From the NCBI RefSeq assembly GCF_965638725.1, contig NC_134950.1, forward strand, positions 11,842,101 to 11,906,100: DNA of 64,000 bases. Direction: 5' to 3'. Every line of letters starts with the position of its first letter. Within the stretch, counting starts at the first letter, position 1. Positions 1 to 13,511 of this stretch are shown here, piece by piece. The translations under genes and the position numbers were made by a program. A model generated the notes under the pieces. The model had not been told where the DNA came from and searched no databases. It saw only the letters and a list, made by a program, of their open reading frames with translations. The stretch comes from Aptenodytes patagonicus. Its lineage: Eukaryota; Chordata; Aves; Sphenisciformes; Spheniscidae.

Positions 1-969
1 GAACTGCTGTTGGCTGAATGAAGTAACCCAGCTAACGGTGAATTAAAATCCTGGTGGGGTTTCCTCCTCTGAGCTGTGAATAGGTGATTGGAGGATTGAA
101 TGCCCTGTTCTCTTGCGCAGTGAGGTGGTCTTTTCACAGCCACCCATCAGTATCTCATTTCCAGTTTTATTAAGTAGAACTTCACTCCATAAATCACATC
201 TCGTTACTTGCAGCACCAGAAAGAAGACATTTCCTGCTGGTACTGGGCACAAATGCTGTGCAGGCTTTTAGAGCTTGGCAGCTGTACAGAGCCCAGTCCT
301 GGTGCAGAAGCACAAAGGTCCTGGGTTTCCCAGAGCATCAGAAGTGGTCTGACTCTGCACCTCTACAACTGATCTGAATAGAAAGCATGAGTTGATGTGG
401 ATGCTGTTCAACTGGTTCAACTCAAGAAGGTAGGACGAGCCAATACCAGTATGAGAGGGGGATAGCAGACAAGCTTCCCTGACGTGCCTCAGCTATGCAC
501 TTGCCTCAGTGCCCAGAACTTCTGTGTACAGTTCGGGGTTGAGTTTCCGTATGCTTTTCAGGTTGAACATTTACCTGCGCTTAATGACCGTGTGACAGTA
601 GCTGCTGCATCCCCTAGTACAGTGTCCCAAACAGCCCCCTCAATAGTACAGTAAACAGTTGCTTTGTCTTTTGTCTTTATTAGTCCCACAGGAGACAATA
701 TTGCCTTTGCTTATGACCCTGTGCTCTTGCTGGTACAGCTGTCTTCCTGCCAGAGCACGTATTAGTTCCTGAGCTCAGGGTGCGTACAATGTGTTTTGTT
801 ATGTGTTGACACAGACACACACATGCTGGTTTACCCTAATGACGTGGGTCTCTCTGAAAACTGAGAGCTAAATTCCAGGCGGCCATGGGGGCTACACAGG
901 ATCCAAAATATTACAGGATGTCTCCCTACATGTCAGAGCCGATTTCGGAGGGACAGGGAGGCCAGAGCA

Positions 970-1000
970 GGGGGGGGGGGGGAAGAAAGAAAAAAAAAAG
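970..1000. repeat. G13 homopolymer followed by purine run
   Basis: Thirteen consecutive G (970-982) run directly into an A-rich purine stretch to about 1000. Such tracts are length-unstable and can form G-rich or triplex structures. The exact length is also a common sequencing error. Confidence 0.85.
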
Positions 1001-2009
1001 ATGATTTACGGGCCTAAACAGTCTTCTGGCATTGGTGGTCATGATTGAGCTTTCCCTTGCCAGAGGATGGTCTTTGCCTAATTGAGCTGCCCATCCTGAG
1101 AGCGCAAGGGTATCTGAGCTGCTCTTGGGTCCTGCTCCAAATCCCGGGGTTGAGGAGACATGGCCCCTGCACTCCGCTAGCTTCAGTTTCGTCATTCCAC
1201 ACATCTCCTGGCGCAGGCAGGCATGGGCAAGCAATTCTTGGCAGCCACTTCTGGAACCACATTAGTAGTGTACTATAGGAGCTACTGCCACCGAGATGTC
1301 CTCGTCTTCATCCGGCCCCGCCAAAGGGCACCTCTGCCCTTCCTCCAGGAGGGACTGCGGTGATCAGCAGCACAGCAGGTACAGAAAGCGAAGCCTAGCA
1401 TCCGGAGGGGATTGACGTCTGCTTCAGCTGGGAAGCCTGGCTGTCTACAAAGCAGCTTAAAAGGTTATCCTAGGTAAAAGAAGGCAAACAAAGCAAACTT
1501 GTGGGCTTGTTTCCGTGGATACTTGCCTGGAAGTGGAGGCATCCTTTAGAAGTCTTCATAGCCTCAGTGCCACAGATTGTTATGAATCACTTGGGACAAA
1601 TACATCCTCAAAGCAACAATGACTTTTTAGTCCATTGTAAGTAGCTCATGTGTTGATGTTTTAGAGAATAACATTGCTTAATGTGTTTATACTTTCTTAA
1701 GGATGACGCAACAACGTCTCTTTATAAGGTAACCAGCTCTTGTGGAAAGACCCATATGGCAGGTACAGCATCTACGGCACTATTATCCAGAGCATCCTGT
1801 TGTCGCTTGCACAGAGTTTTTCTTTGGGGTGTTCAGACATATGCTTTTCTCCGTTACTTGTTTTACTCCAGCAGATACGTGCATGGCACCCGTTTATAGC
1901 CCATTCCAATTTTGCTTGCCGCAGGGGCAAAACTTTTTTCAGAACCTCCAAAAAAATTTAGTAAATTCCCTTATGTGTGTTTATGTAGCCTTTCATCAAA
2001 GACTATAGA

Positions 2010-2160
2010 AAGAGGCCATGTGGTCTTGTGGCTAGATCAAAGCTAGAAAGCTCCTGAGATCTAATCTGGGCTGAGCCAATGACTCACTGGGTGGTTTTGG
2101 CAAGTCACATGATCTCAGTTTGCTTAAGTCTATCCATCTGAAAAAAGCAGGTGAGAAATA
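2010..2160 (+). mobile_element. MIR SINE, diverged
   Basis: The order of landmarks follows the MIR consensus in sense orientation: a tRNA-like start (about 2018-2035, TGTGGTCTTGTGGCTAGA), a stretch with CTGGGCTGAGCCAATGACTC, then GGCAAGTCACATGATCTCAG and CCATCTGAAAAAAGCAGG, which correspond to the conserved core of the family. MIRs are old tRNA-derived SINEs mobilised by L2 and survive as degraded copies in birds. Assignment is from memory of the consensus, not an alignment. Confidence 0.7.
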
Positions 2161-5056
2161 CATGCTGAATCCAATCTGAGCTTTCCAGCACAGATGTATT
2201 TACAGGAAAGAATCTAAATTGATATACCACACATGCAGGCTAGAGTTAATACTCCATAACAAAGATGCCAGGCTCTCAGTAATATGTATTGACTTTGGAC
2301 CTGTGGCTCTTTCTTTGCAGTTGCTGTTCTCAAACGACCTTAACATATGCAGGATTACCTGAACAAAAGGCTGTATATATGCATGAATCCTTAGGATCTT
2401 GTGCTGCAGTCACGCTTTTCACTCCATTCTTTAACCCACCTCCAATAGCAGGTATCTTACATTGTCCACTTTGCCGGCAAAGGAGTGTGTTCTGTTCTTT
2501 TTTCCATTGTTTTATTACCATTTTACCAGATTCTCTCGGAACGCAACATGTGAGTGCACAGGCAATTACCGTCATGCATGCATGCAACAGCATTTCTGCT
2601 GCGCATGGGCCTGCAGCCCATAATGCTGCTCCCAGGCTACCTCCGAGTGGGAAGAGCCCAGCTCAGCAGCTGTCTGATCCAAATCTCCAGTTAGTATTTA
2701 TCCAACAATTCCTCCTGGAAAGATTCTCCACTGGCAAATAATTTCCCTCACGTGTTTTCCCCTTACACCTGTTTTGAGGCTGAGAACATTAAGAAGGCAG
2801 CCCTGATCCTAATCTATATTGTAATCCTTTCAGCCGAGCATGGGATGGAGTGAGCAATCGCTTTGCCTGGCAGTCGTAATATCTGGAGGACGATTGTGTG
2901 CCTGGAGTTACGCTGCCGTGTGGCGACAGCGTTGAGTCACAAGCAGGGCGGCAGGGAGGAAGGTAAAAGACTAAAAGTAAAACGTTCCTACACAAATCAG
3001 ATTTTCATTATTACTGAAACCCTCTCGTTCTCTGCTCACGCTTGCAAGCCCAGGGAGCAGGTTGAAGGGTGCTTCTTGGCTTTCAGTAGGCTGGGTGCAA
3101 CCTCAGAGTCATCCGAACATGTGCCCCACCACCCCCTTTTCTCCCCTCCCCAGTCTGAATAAGCCCGGAAGCTGAGCTGCCATCGCTTATTGAGGCAAGG
3201 GCCAGCAGGAGCAAAGTGGCTGGCGGCCTGGCATCAGCCACACAATTATAAAACTTGACCAGCATCCCAGGCAACGCTGGCATCACCTGCAAAATTCCCA
3301 TCCTCAGTTGCTCCAGTCCCAGATCACCCCTCCACATCCACACTCTTCCTCCCCTGCCGAAGCACTGGTGGGTTCCTGAGCATCTCTCGTGCCAACACAC
3401 ACACCATCACAGCGCAACATTTCCATCTCATGGTGCTGGCGCTGGGTGTTCCCATGCTTCTTGAACCTCCATGGGCTGGTTTTACTTCCAAAAATTGCCA
3501 TTTTTGTTTTATTTTCAGTCATTTACAAGTGAAGCTGCAGCTGAAGAGCTCAGAGCCATGTCTCATAGCTGGAAGTGTTAAAAAACTGGAGTCAACCTTT
3601 GAAGATGTTTTGGGAGGCAAAAAGAAATTCAGACCCTAAGTCTGAATCTCAGAAACTGTTTCGAAGCACTAAGGAACTACTCAGATTCATCTGCAGTAGA
3701 AGGGAAGGGAGTTTTGAACCAAAACTAAGCAAAGCACTTAAACATATATTAAAACCCACTCCTAGTTAACACTCTGCAACTGGCCATCCTGCCAATTTTA
3801 TTCTAAACCCAAAAGAAATGATGCATGTATTTGCCCCAGGGGAAATAAAACCAGTTTTCCCTGAAAATACATTTGGTTTTGCCTAATGGGCACAATGGGG
3901 CTGCGAATGACTTCTCAGTGCCGGGCTCGTCCTTTCCATCGCAGCAGCTGCCACCACAGCCAGACACTCATCCCTGGCAGCTGCTGCCCAGGTCGGATCC
4001 AGAGAAGTGGGACTGCCTGATGCAGGGTTACAAGTCAGGATCTGAAGTGAAACAAAATGTCAGCAGGCTCCAATGGTGTTGGTGTCCCTTGTGCTCTATT
4101 ATATATTAACAAGTAATGGCATAGTGAACTCCAAGATGCAGTGGAGTAATTGAAACAATAAAATCTTTAAGGTTGAAATGATGCCTTTTGTTGTGGGTGG
4201 AAGGTGAGCAAAAAAAAAAAGAGCTTTATATCTGCATCAGCTCTTTGAAAGAGATTCCTGAAAACAGCCTGGGAAGTGGTACCCTTTCCCTGCATAGAAA
4301 CAAGAAGGGACAGAGAGGGTGTGAGTCCCCAGGGTAAAGTTCACCCCTCTGCAAGGGTGTAAACATCTCCTGCTTCTTCCCATCTTCCTATCCCACCCCT
4401 CGGTCCCCCCCAGAGCCTCTCCAATAAACCTTCGACACTGGGGCTCATCGGATGTGAGCAATGAGCAGTCCTTGCATTTTGCACGTGGCTGAATTTCACT
4501 CCAGTGAGTTAAAAAAAAAGACGACAGTTGAATTCAGTAAAAGGAACTTCCGCGCCTGTGTGTCGAATATGGTAAGAGTCACAACTTCTGCCCCAGGCTC
4601 ATACAGCTCTGCCCTGGATGGAGAGCCCAGAGCAGCGTTTTACTTTGCACAAAGTGCTGATGCCAACAAATACCATAATAGTGGAAGTAGCTTTAACAAA
4701 ACACTGCTGGCTAGCACAGCACTTCTGAACCCCAGCCGCTTTTTTTTTTTTAAAGCTGTTTTGAAAGTTAATTGTTGAGCCTCACAAAAAAATATTTGGA
4801 GTTGGGCAACTATTTATGCCAAGGTTAAATTGGGTCAAATCCTGAAATCCTGACTTCAGGCCAGACTCTACAGTTCCCATTGATTTACACAGGAATGTTG
4901 CATGCACTGGAGAATTTCTCCCTGGGTTGCTCCTTAGGCTCCACTGGGTGAACACTGAGTTAGGATCTTTAGGTTTGACCCAGCGCACAGCAAGCTGGAT
5001 GGCAATGCAGTGGGCTGCTGGGGAGGCCAAGCCTGACTTTGCTGCAGATTACAGTG

Positions 5057-5152
5057 GTTGCATTAGAATTTATGCCAGAGTAAAACTCCTGAGTATATCC
5101 TGAATATAGTTGCATTATAGTTCACGTCAGAGCAAAACTTCTGGATATACCC
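5057..5152. repeat. Imperfect tandem duplication, two copies, 52-base period
   Basis: Copy one (5057-5100) and copy two (5109-5152) both start GTTGCATTA, share AAAACT and end in TATATCC or GATATACC, with several substitutions between them. The divergence suggests an old local duplication. Confidence 0.65.
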
Positions 5153-6542
5153 TTATGATCCGGCTGGGGATTTTCTGCATGTGGGATCTGTGGGACCAGA
5201 TACCCCATGCACAGAAACTGGCTCATCCCTGCAGAAAATGTGGTGGGGCTGCCAGGGTTTCATTGCAGCTCTCTGCTTTCTCAGAGGCATCTGGTTTGAG
5301 TGAAGCCTTTCTCACTTGCACCAATGGGGTAGGACCCACAAGGGCTCACAGCAGACAACTCAGTGACATGCTGGTCGTTCCCATCCTCGGTTGTCTTTGC
5401 CTCTGTAACTCCCTAGCATTTTTTGACACTTTGCTAGCAAAGGAGGAGCAACTGGGATATGAGATGGCTCCGTTGGTATCATGCTGTGTGTCCTTGTCAC
5501 CAGGAGCATCCTCAGCTGGCCCATAAAGGAAAACTCCAGCTCCCTTAGGCTGCCCAGCATAGCAAGCAGATAGATGAGAAGCTGTTCTTGTGTGTTTTCA
5601 GAGCACGCATTTTCTATACTCACAGAGAGTGATTTATTTCTCATTACTTTGAACTGCTGCAGCAGCCTGGATCATGGCTGTATCATTATCCTCATACTTT
5701 TTTTATTTTGGTTGATTGCTTCCCAACTTAGCTCCTCCCTATTAGGTCTTTAACTGAAGAATTTCTCCCTTTGCTTTTGAGGGCTACACACGTTCTTTGG
5801 CGGCTGCAAACATACCTAAGGAAAGTGCATTATCAAGCACTGGTGCATTATCCTGTTGGGTGTTTTATATGATGGTCACTGGAAGAATCTCAGTGCTGAA
5901 CAGTACTTTGTCTATGTTTGGCATGCGGTGAGACTAAATAATCCTGTCTGTTACAAAGTCACTCCTGCTAGTTGTTTCCGAATGAATCAATAACCCTTTT
6001 TAAAGCCACAGCTGCAGGACCGCGGTCCATCTACTGCTGGCTTTTGAACTGCCTACAGTCATACCCGGCATTTGTTACTCTATGCAAGTCATCCCATTGA
6101 CTCCGAGAAGCGCTGGGGATGTTCAGGGCCTTGTGTTGAAGTGCCAAACCATGGACACGCTTCCACTCACGCGGTGCTGGGAGTCCATTGCAGCCGGAGT
6201 GCTTTCCAAAATGATTCATCCTGCCCTTTGCTTGAGACATGCAACAGCTTCCTAGCAAAGATGAACCCGATTTCTGGAAGAATCACTCTAAGACTGTAGT
6301 GGAAAATTTCCAGAACTAATTAAATACAATCATTTGCAGGGGTCAAGAGATCTGGACACCTGTTTCCTGGCAAGGTGGCGGGCGGCCGGCTGGACCATTG
6401 CTCAGCTGTCTCAGTGCCCAAGTGAGATTAGCACCTGGGTAAAGAGCAGCTGACGGTTGCTGAAGATAGCAAGACTGAGGTCAAGCCGACGGGAAGAAGA
6501 GAGGTAAAGACTGCATTGCTTTTCCAGAGGCCTCTGCCCAGC

Positions 6543-7058
6543 ATAGAATCATAGAATGGTTTGGGTTGGAAGGGACCTTAAAGATCATCTAGTTCCAACC
6601 CCCCTGCCATGGGCAGGGATACCTGCCACTAGATTGGGTTGCTCAAAACCTCATCCAACCTGGCCTTGAACACTTCCAGGGATGGGGCATCCACAACTTC
6701 TCTGGGCAACCTGTTCCACTCTCACCACCCTCACAGTAAAGAATTTCTTCCTAATATCTACTCTTTCAGTTTGAAACTGTTACCCCTCATCCCATCACTA
6801 CACTCCCTGATAAAGAGTCCCTCCCCCTCTTTCCTGTAAGGCCCCCTTTAAGTACTGGAAGGCTGCTACAAGGTCTCCCTGGAACTTTCTCTTCTCTAGG
6901 CTAAACAACCCCAACTCTCTCAGCTTGCCCTCATATGGGAGGTGATTCAGACCCCTGGTCATCTCCATGGCCCTCCTCTGAACCCACTCCAACAGGTCCA
7001 GAGCTGAACACAGTACTCCAGATGGGGTCTCACAAGAGCAGAGTAGAGGGGGATGGAC
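6543..7058 (-). mobile_element. CR1 LINE, 5'-truncated, 3' end at 6543
   Basis: The low-coordinate end carries the CR1 3' terminal repeat in reverse (ATAGAATCATAGAATGG), followed by the typical 3' UTR and the C-terminal part of ORF2 read on the minus strand. Predicted peptide near 6800-7010 contains [20 protein letters not shown] and LGLFSLEKRKFQGDLVAAF, the conserved tail of CR1 reverse transcriptase. About 515 bases remain and the rest of the 4-5 kb element is missing, the usual 5' truncation. The frame is broken by small deletions, so this is a dead copy. Confidence 0.95.
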
Positions 7059-8724
7059 ATGGATCTGCTCAGCCTTGCTGTGCCTTCTTACTGTGGGAGA
7101 TGGGCAGCAGCTTGGGATGTGTGTGCTGGGAACTCCCAGCAACTCCTTCAGCTCTAAGGTATGCAGATGCCAAAAGGCAGGCTCTGAGCCGCCTCTACAA
7201 ACCCATGCCGCAGCATTTGCATTGAACCTCTGACAATGCGGTGGGAGACCTGGTTAGCTCCAAACCCCCTTCCCCGCACCACGGGTGCAGGGATTTTGCC
7301 GAGGGAGGCTGTCAGCAGTAATAAGCAATCTCCTCCATCAGCACACAGCCCGAGCTCCCTGCGCCGCTCTGCCTGCCGCTGGGTGAGGCCTCTTCCTCTC
7401 GGGCTCTGACTCATGCCCACATGCGTGAGCAGGATGTGCATCACGGGCCAGTCCCGGGTCACCAGCTCGGCCCCCAGTGCCCTGCGGGAGCAGCCTGGAC
7501 TGCATCCTGCAGCCAAAGACCTGCCGGCGACCCCGAGCCATACCCAGTGCCAGGGACTGAAGCTAGATGCAACTCCAGCATCTTCCCTCCAGCACAGAAA
7601 GACATCTCAGGATGGACCATCTCCTGGCTGTGGCTATTAAAGGCGGTACTGTCTCCAGCAAGCATGGCTTGCCCGACGAGCCTGCAGGCAGGGGGGTCCC
7701 TCATGGCTGGAGTCCAGGTCCCATCCTGATGTGTCAAAAACACTCTCCCTGCAAAACCACCCTTGCCCCATGCTGGAGAGAGATTTTTCAGGGCTTTTGC
7801 TGCGGTTGGCGCATGCATATGAAGCGCTTGGGCCACAGCACAGCACGAAAAGGTGCTCCCCCTCCAGCCGAACCACAAATCCTGCTTTTCCCCATGCGCC
7901 TGGAGAAAAAGAAGAAGAGGAGATTGAGAAAAATGTTACCAAGTCAGGAAATCATTCTGGAGAAGGGGGAGTAGTTCCTCTAACCTCGCGCATGTGGAAA
8001 GAAAAATATTTGCTGACTTTGCCTTATTTTTTAATTTATTGTTTTGCCAGCTGCTCAGATAAAAGGACAAAGCTCTGCCTGCTGTAATGAGGCAGCCAGT
8101 CAAGCATGCCTTTGCAGCACGGAGCATCTGGCTGGGACACCAGTGACGAGTGGGGAATAGTCCAAAGAGTTCACAGGACACATCCTTTCAAATCCCTCTG
8201 CAACAGCAAGGACCGGACACTTGCTTGTTCTTCCGCACATGAAAGTTTGAAATCTCCTGGAGATCATTAACTTCAGCAGACAAGGCTCTTACATATTAAG
8301 AATCACAAGACCCGTGATAAAAAATCCCATGAGTTCACTGATTAAGCCTTCCTGCCCACTGGGCTCAAGTCCCTGTAGCCCCGTTCACCATGGCCGCCTC
8401 CGAAGGCTGCTGCCCTGCACAGAGCATGGCCATTCTGCATTGCCTCCGGTCCCCACAGGGAGCGAGGGCAGCACGAAGTCCCTCCAAAACTGGGCCAGTC
8501 GGTTCTCTTCAGTGGTTCCAGTTGTATTCTTGTGTTTTGGAGCATATCCCCTTTCCAAGCAAGGTAATTTAATGGAGCAGTGCCAAGCTCTGCTCTGGAA
8601 TTCACTGCCACAGGATTTCGAGACCCCAAAGTACAGGTAGGGTCAAAGGCAGCCAAGCAACTGTTCGGTAGGAAGGTCCTCGGAGGATGGTTAAACACCA
8701 AGGAGAGCATCAGTGGGCCACGGC
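7059..8724. other. Intergenic DNA between two CR1 copies, GC-richer
   Basis: This stretch is more GC-rich than the surroundings and has several overlapping open frames on both strands (for example minus 7459-7878 and plus 7567-7974). None shows a recognisable domain or a convincing splice structure. I see no gene. Confidence 0.5.
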
Positions 8725-9055
8725 ATCATAGAATCATAGAATGGTTTGGGTTGGAAGGGACCTTAAAGGTCATCTAGTCCAACCCCCCTGCTGTGGGCAG
8801 GGACATCTTCAACTAGATCAGGTTGCTCAAAGCCCCGTCCAACCTGACCTTGAACACTTCCAGTGAAGGGGCATCCACAACTTCTCTGGGCAACCTGTTC
8901 CGCTGTCTCACCACCCTCACAGTAAAGAATTTCTTCCTAATATCTACTCTAAATCTACCCTCTTTCAGTTTAAAACCATTATCCCTCATCCTATCACTAC
9001 ACTCCCTGTTAAAGAGTCCCTCTCCATTTTTCCTGTAGGCCCCCTTTAAGTACTG
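8725..9055 (-). mobile_element. CR1 LINE 3' fragment
   Basis: Begins with the reversed CR1 3' tail (ATCATAGAATCATAGAATGG) and follows the same 3' sequence as the copy at 6543-7058, base for base over long stretches. Homology stops abruptly at about 9055 (after TTTAAGTACTG), earlier than the other copy, so this is a shorter 5' truncation. The two copies lie about 2.2 kb apart in the same orientation. Confidence 0.95.
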
Positions 9056-12000
9056 TGTCCCTGTGCTGCAGGGGGGACCTCACAGGGGGAGCCCAACGCG
9101 CACCTGCCCTGCTCCCATGCACATCTATAGGCATCTGACGGTGCTTCTCCTGGGGCCGGCTGGACCTGTTGGCCTGAGAGCATCCTGCCTTCGCCCAGAT
9201 CCAGGCAGCTTAAGCACGGGCACAAGGGTGGGGAAGAGCAGGGTTCACCACCATGCTTGTCAGCCAAAAATTCCACACAAGCACCAGGGCTGGTTTTACC
9301 CTTTTGCCTGGGGTTTGAGAGCCGTTGCCCCCCTGCTTTGCAACGAAGGCTGCCGGCTGACCTTTATGAGCCTTATTCTGCCGCCTTTACTCACTGGAGG
9401 AAACACTTACTCACACCAGGCATCCCACTGCCCATCTGCAAAGTCATTATCATTGGGCTTGAGAGTCTTGCACAGCCTTTTGCCCCAAATTATGTTGATA
9501 CTTTGCCCCCAGTTGCTAACACGGCAAAGAAAACTTGCAGTATTTGAACCTCAGCGAGACTACGAATCTGACAAGTAGAGACTTGACAGGGATGTTATCA
9601 CAAGGCCCAACAACGGCTTTACACTCAATTACATTTATGGTTTCCGTGATTCATCTAAATGTTTATGGCTTTGTCACTACCTGGAAGTTAAGAAAAGAAA
9701 AAAAAATGAAAAGGAAAAAAAAAAGCCCTGTAATGAACAATTTGCTGGTGCAAGACACTGGGTGACACTGGAGAAACTGAGCAACTACCTTAGGTGGTGG
9801 GGAAGAGTCATTTTCTGCGGTGACTGGAGCTATATTTGATTTCTTAGGCAATGTCAGCTTTTGCATGCTGCATTCTTTGGCTAATCGCCAGTGCGATGTG
9901 TAATACTTTAGCCACACTGTTGTTACTTAATCCTTTCCTAATCTGCAATTTGCGCAAGAAGAGTAAAATCTAAGCAAAGCCACTGAGAATATCTCCACGA
10001 ATAATTTATCAAACTTGACTTTTGTTGTTGGCAGGAGACGGTAGTCGGTGGAGGTGAATGTTTTCCCACAACAGCGCCGTATGATAAACACGGGGCAGCT
10101 GATTCATGCTGCACTTATTTTCTGTCATCCACCCTTCGTGTCACCCTGATATTTCTTTGAATGATAAGCCCGCATGTGTGCTCACAACACACCGCCGAGG
10201 TCCCAGTTTCATCTCTTTCTGCAAATTACACATTAATTAACCATTAATAACAGTGGGAGTTGCATGCAGAAATCCACACCCGCTGTGATGAGACCGTGCC
10301 CTCGGTGAGCAAGTGCCTTATTAATCACCTGCATTTCGGTGCCGGAGCTGCCTCCGCAGCCCTGCAAGACAAACGTCCCTTGAGAGAAAAGCGCACGGGC
10401 GCTCGCCAGCCCTAATCCTGCCGTAAAGAAAAGCGTTACCTCTTGCTCTATGAATTTTATTTATTTTGGTCCTCTGGGCAGTGCTTGCTGTTGTTAGAAA
10501 CATGATTGCTTCATACAGTTATGTTAATGTTTGCGTTTGACAGAATGTAATTGATACTTCTGCTGCTCTGCCTTCAAAGCCAAATTAGGAAATGAAGTGC
10601 TGCACATTAGCTTGTTTAGCTGGTTAAATACCGTAAATAAATACATACAGTGCAATGAAAACTAATGAGTTTTCTTTAAGGCATTTTCTAAATAGCTGGC
10701 TTCATAAAAAAAATTAAAAAATGTTCCTGCTGTGAACTCATATCCTGAAGGATTTGTCGTTTTGCTGCAATAAAAATTGACCCTGGCTGAAATCTGAACT
10801 CTGGATTTCACCTGGAGACCGGGATGTTGCAAGTCATGGAGGATGATGGTAAGAACTGTTGCAAATTTCACGGTACTTTTACCAACAATAGTTCTGAGAG
10901 ACGTTGCATTTAACAAAGCCATTTTTTGCAAGGGATTAATTCAAACTGTGGTTACATGTCAAGCTATTCTTCTCAACGCTCACTAGGAAAACATTATATT
11001 TGTAAGGAGCATTTGCATAGGATATTTCTTTGTGCTGCTAAATCTGTGCAGTGCCATAATGCTAAACGTTGGTTTTTTTCCCTGACAGAATGCAATAGCA
11101 TGAAAAAAAGTGGGAAAAAACCCTGCTTTTGTATAAAGAGATAATCTGAAGAGATTTGCTTGACAGAATGCACTCAGTACTGATTGAATAAAATGTGTTT
11201 TTCAAGTTATCTCTCAGGCCTACCCTCCGTGCATTAAAACAGCTAGAGAAGAGCATGCACAGGCTTTACAAGCACGATGAATCTTTGTCTTGCACATCTT
11301 TATAAAAAATTGCTCTTTTCCCCCTTTTCTTTCATAAATAATACATTGATTCTAAGTGCCTTTGACTGACTTGAAGGTGTTCTCCTAAAATCAGGGCACT
11401 TTTTAGCGTAGGTAGAACTGCACCTCTACCAGTCCTTCTTAATTAACTGCAAATAACCTCAGCAGTATCATCTGCTTGGCAAAGAGATGTTGACCTTAAA
11501 CCTGAGCTTGCTGAGCTGGCTATTTTACCTGGCGCTTTAAGAGGAAGCTGGTTTATAAATTCTGCAGTGCTACTTTAAAAAGAAAATTACTGAACTGATG
11601 CCTAAAATGCAGCTGAAGTATCAAGATTTGATAAAAATGTATATCTAGGATGTAAGATCTATCCTGACTGGGAGGCAGTTTGATGCCAGTTTAGGATGGA
11701 GCCCAGGATGTAGTGAAAAACCTCAATTTTTTTGTGTTTTCAGCAGCAAACAGAGGAGAAGTGAAGGCTCCCAGCACTTTTCAGAGAGGCCAGCAATATC
11801 TTGCAACTTCAAGATGAAAATGGTGACCAGCTCTGAGAAATACATAAGAGATTCAGACAGTCCTCATCCAAAAGGACCATTTAAAAATAGACAAATTATG
11901 ACTCTCTCAAAAAGAAATGTATGCATTGCATAAATCAAAGTTCTCACACCCACCATCAAAGTTTAATCACTTAATATGCTGGTTCTTTCAACATGCTCTG

Positions 12001-13490
12001 AAACTTTGTATACAATAATACAAACAATGGGGTTACGAAGCAATAGCAATTTATTCTGCTGTACAAACGGATGTTGCATTATAATCCCCAAAGCAACACA
12101 GAGGCTGTTTGCAGATGTTACTACAATTTGGCATTTATTTTAATTGCTCTACAGTGTAGCGCATGTGAAATAAAGTCATGGGATGACCTACACATTCACC
12201 TACTCAGGGTGACTTAACTGCAGGGGAAAAAAAAAAGTGTTTTGAAAGTTTTCAAGGTTTCACCAAAGCACAAACCTCCTGCAGTTGTTTTAAGTTGTTT
12301 CAGGCTTCTGTCCAAGCCTGAAAGCATGGTAGGGCAGGGGGTAATTTAATCAGCCAGGCTATGTGGCGCATGTATTTTTACAAGTCTTTCAAGAATAACA
12401 TCGGTAAAGTAACTTGAGATATTTTGGTGTCTGACATTCACTCAGCAAGTGCTAAGAAAATATGCTTACTGCACAGATTGCTGATTTCTCAGAGTGGGAG
12501 TCAAGGTGCCTAATTAAAGTCAGTGCACTTGGCTTTACCATTGACCAGGTCCCTATTCCCTCCTTTTCTCTTTCCACTCTCCTTCTAAAAGCAGAGCGTA
12601 TTTAAAAGTTGCTCCTGCTCAAAGAACTGCCTGGAAGCAGTTGTTCTGGTGAACAGATTTCAAGCAAAAGGACAAAGTTAAACATGAGGCAAAGTATAAA
12701 TAAAAATCAAGACTCTCTTCCTCCTCCTCCCTACTTGTGAGCGATGATCTCACCGCTCCGGGTGGATTACAAGGGTGGCTTGATCTCTTTCAGGAAAGCA
12801 CATTCTCTAACCTTGATACTGCTGCTATTTATACTCCTCTCTTCTCACCACAAAGAAAAGCGGCTCTAATAATCTTTCCCTTCGTTTTTAAAGGGAGCAC
12901 TGGGTGGCCTCTGCATTGCCTCCTGGCAGCGGGGTCAAGCCCCTGCCCACTGGCTCCGGCTCCCCGTTAAAGCCGATGCTCTCGACCACTGCCTCTGCTT
13001 CTGGCTGCTTACTTTCAGACACCTGAGATGTGATTTTCCACTGGCTTGAGCATCACATTGCCACGCACACAGGTGCAGGATGACAGCCTTGCCGTGCCAT
13101 AGCATTTTCTCCTCATGGGGCACAGATGGAAATGAATGCACGTGCTGAAAGGCAATAGGGTTTCTAAAGTTCAGAGGCAGAGCTGTAACTCCTCTCCCCC
13201 TCGTTTATCAGATGAATAGGACACCCCGTTTCACATAGCTCTGGGGACATCTCAGGCCCTTCCCACCCCCCGAGAGGCAGGAGTCATCCCCTGTCCCCAC
13301 TCATCTCCATGGGGATTCAACCCCAGTTAGAGCTGGGGGAGTCAGGGCTCAGACCCCGGCAGCTCAGGCACGATGGAGCATGCATAGGGACTGTAGATGA
13401 ACTGATCCTCTCTGAGGCCAAACCCCATTTTTTCAGATTAAACCAAACATACTCAAGCTGCATTCCCCTCAAGACACCGCAAGAAATAGA
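9056..13490. other. Intergenic DNA immediately 3' of TRIB1
   Basis: No gene recognised. The 171-codon plus-strand frame at 9063-9578 starts at the CR1 boundary, overlaps a second open frame and has no known domain. Stretches at about 10120-10340 and 10440-10680 have an AT-rich, homeodomain-site-like composition (for example TTAATTAA at 10233-10240) that resembles conserved noncoding elements near developmental genes; this is impression only. Confidence 0.5.
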
Positions 13491-13511
13491 GACAAACATT
13501 ATGAAACGAAG

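Larger units (their letters stand above)
1..6542. other. Intergenic DNA downstream of TRIB1 (distal part)
   Basis: No exon with recognisable protein similarity was found on either strand. Open frames are short, overlap one another on both strands and look like chance, including the 150-codon plus-strand frame at 2289-2741. Recognisable items are a G13 tract near 970, a MIR copy near 2010-2160 and a diverged 52-base duplication near 5057-5152, listed separately. The position is 3' of TRIB1, which in mammals borders a gene-poor region rich in regulatory DNA; a regulatory role here is inference only. Confidence 0.6.

Noticed and set aside
2289-2741. 150-codon plus-strand open frame
   Set aside because: No domain, an opposing open frame on the other strand (2330-2593), no splice context; consistent with chance in a moderately GC-rich stretch.
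9063-9578. 171-codon plus-strand open frame, the longest uninterrupted one outside known genes
   Set aside because: It starts at the CR1 junction, overlaps a second plus-strand frame, has no recognisable motif and composition is typical of noncoding GC-rich DNA.
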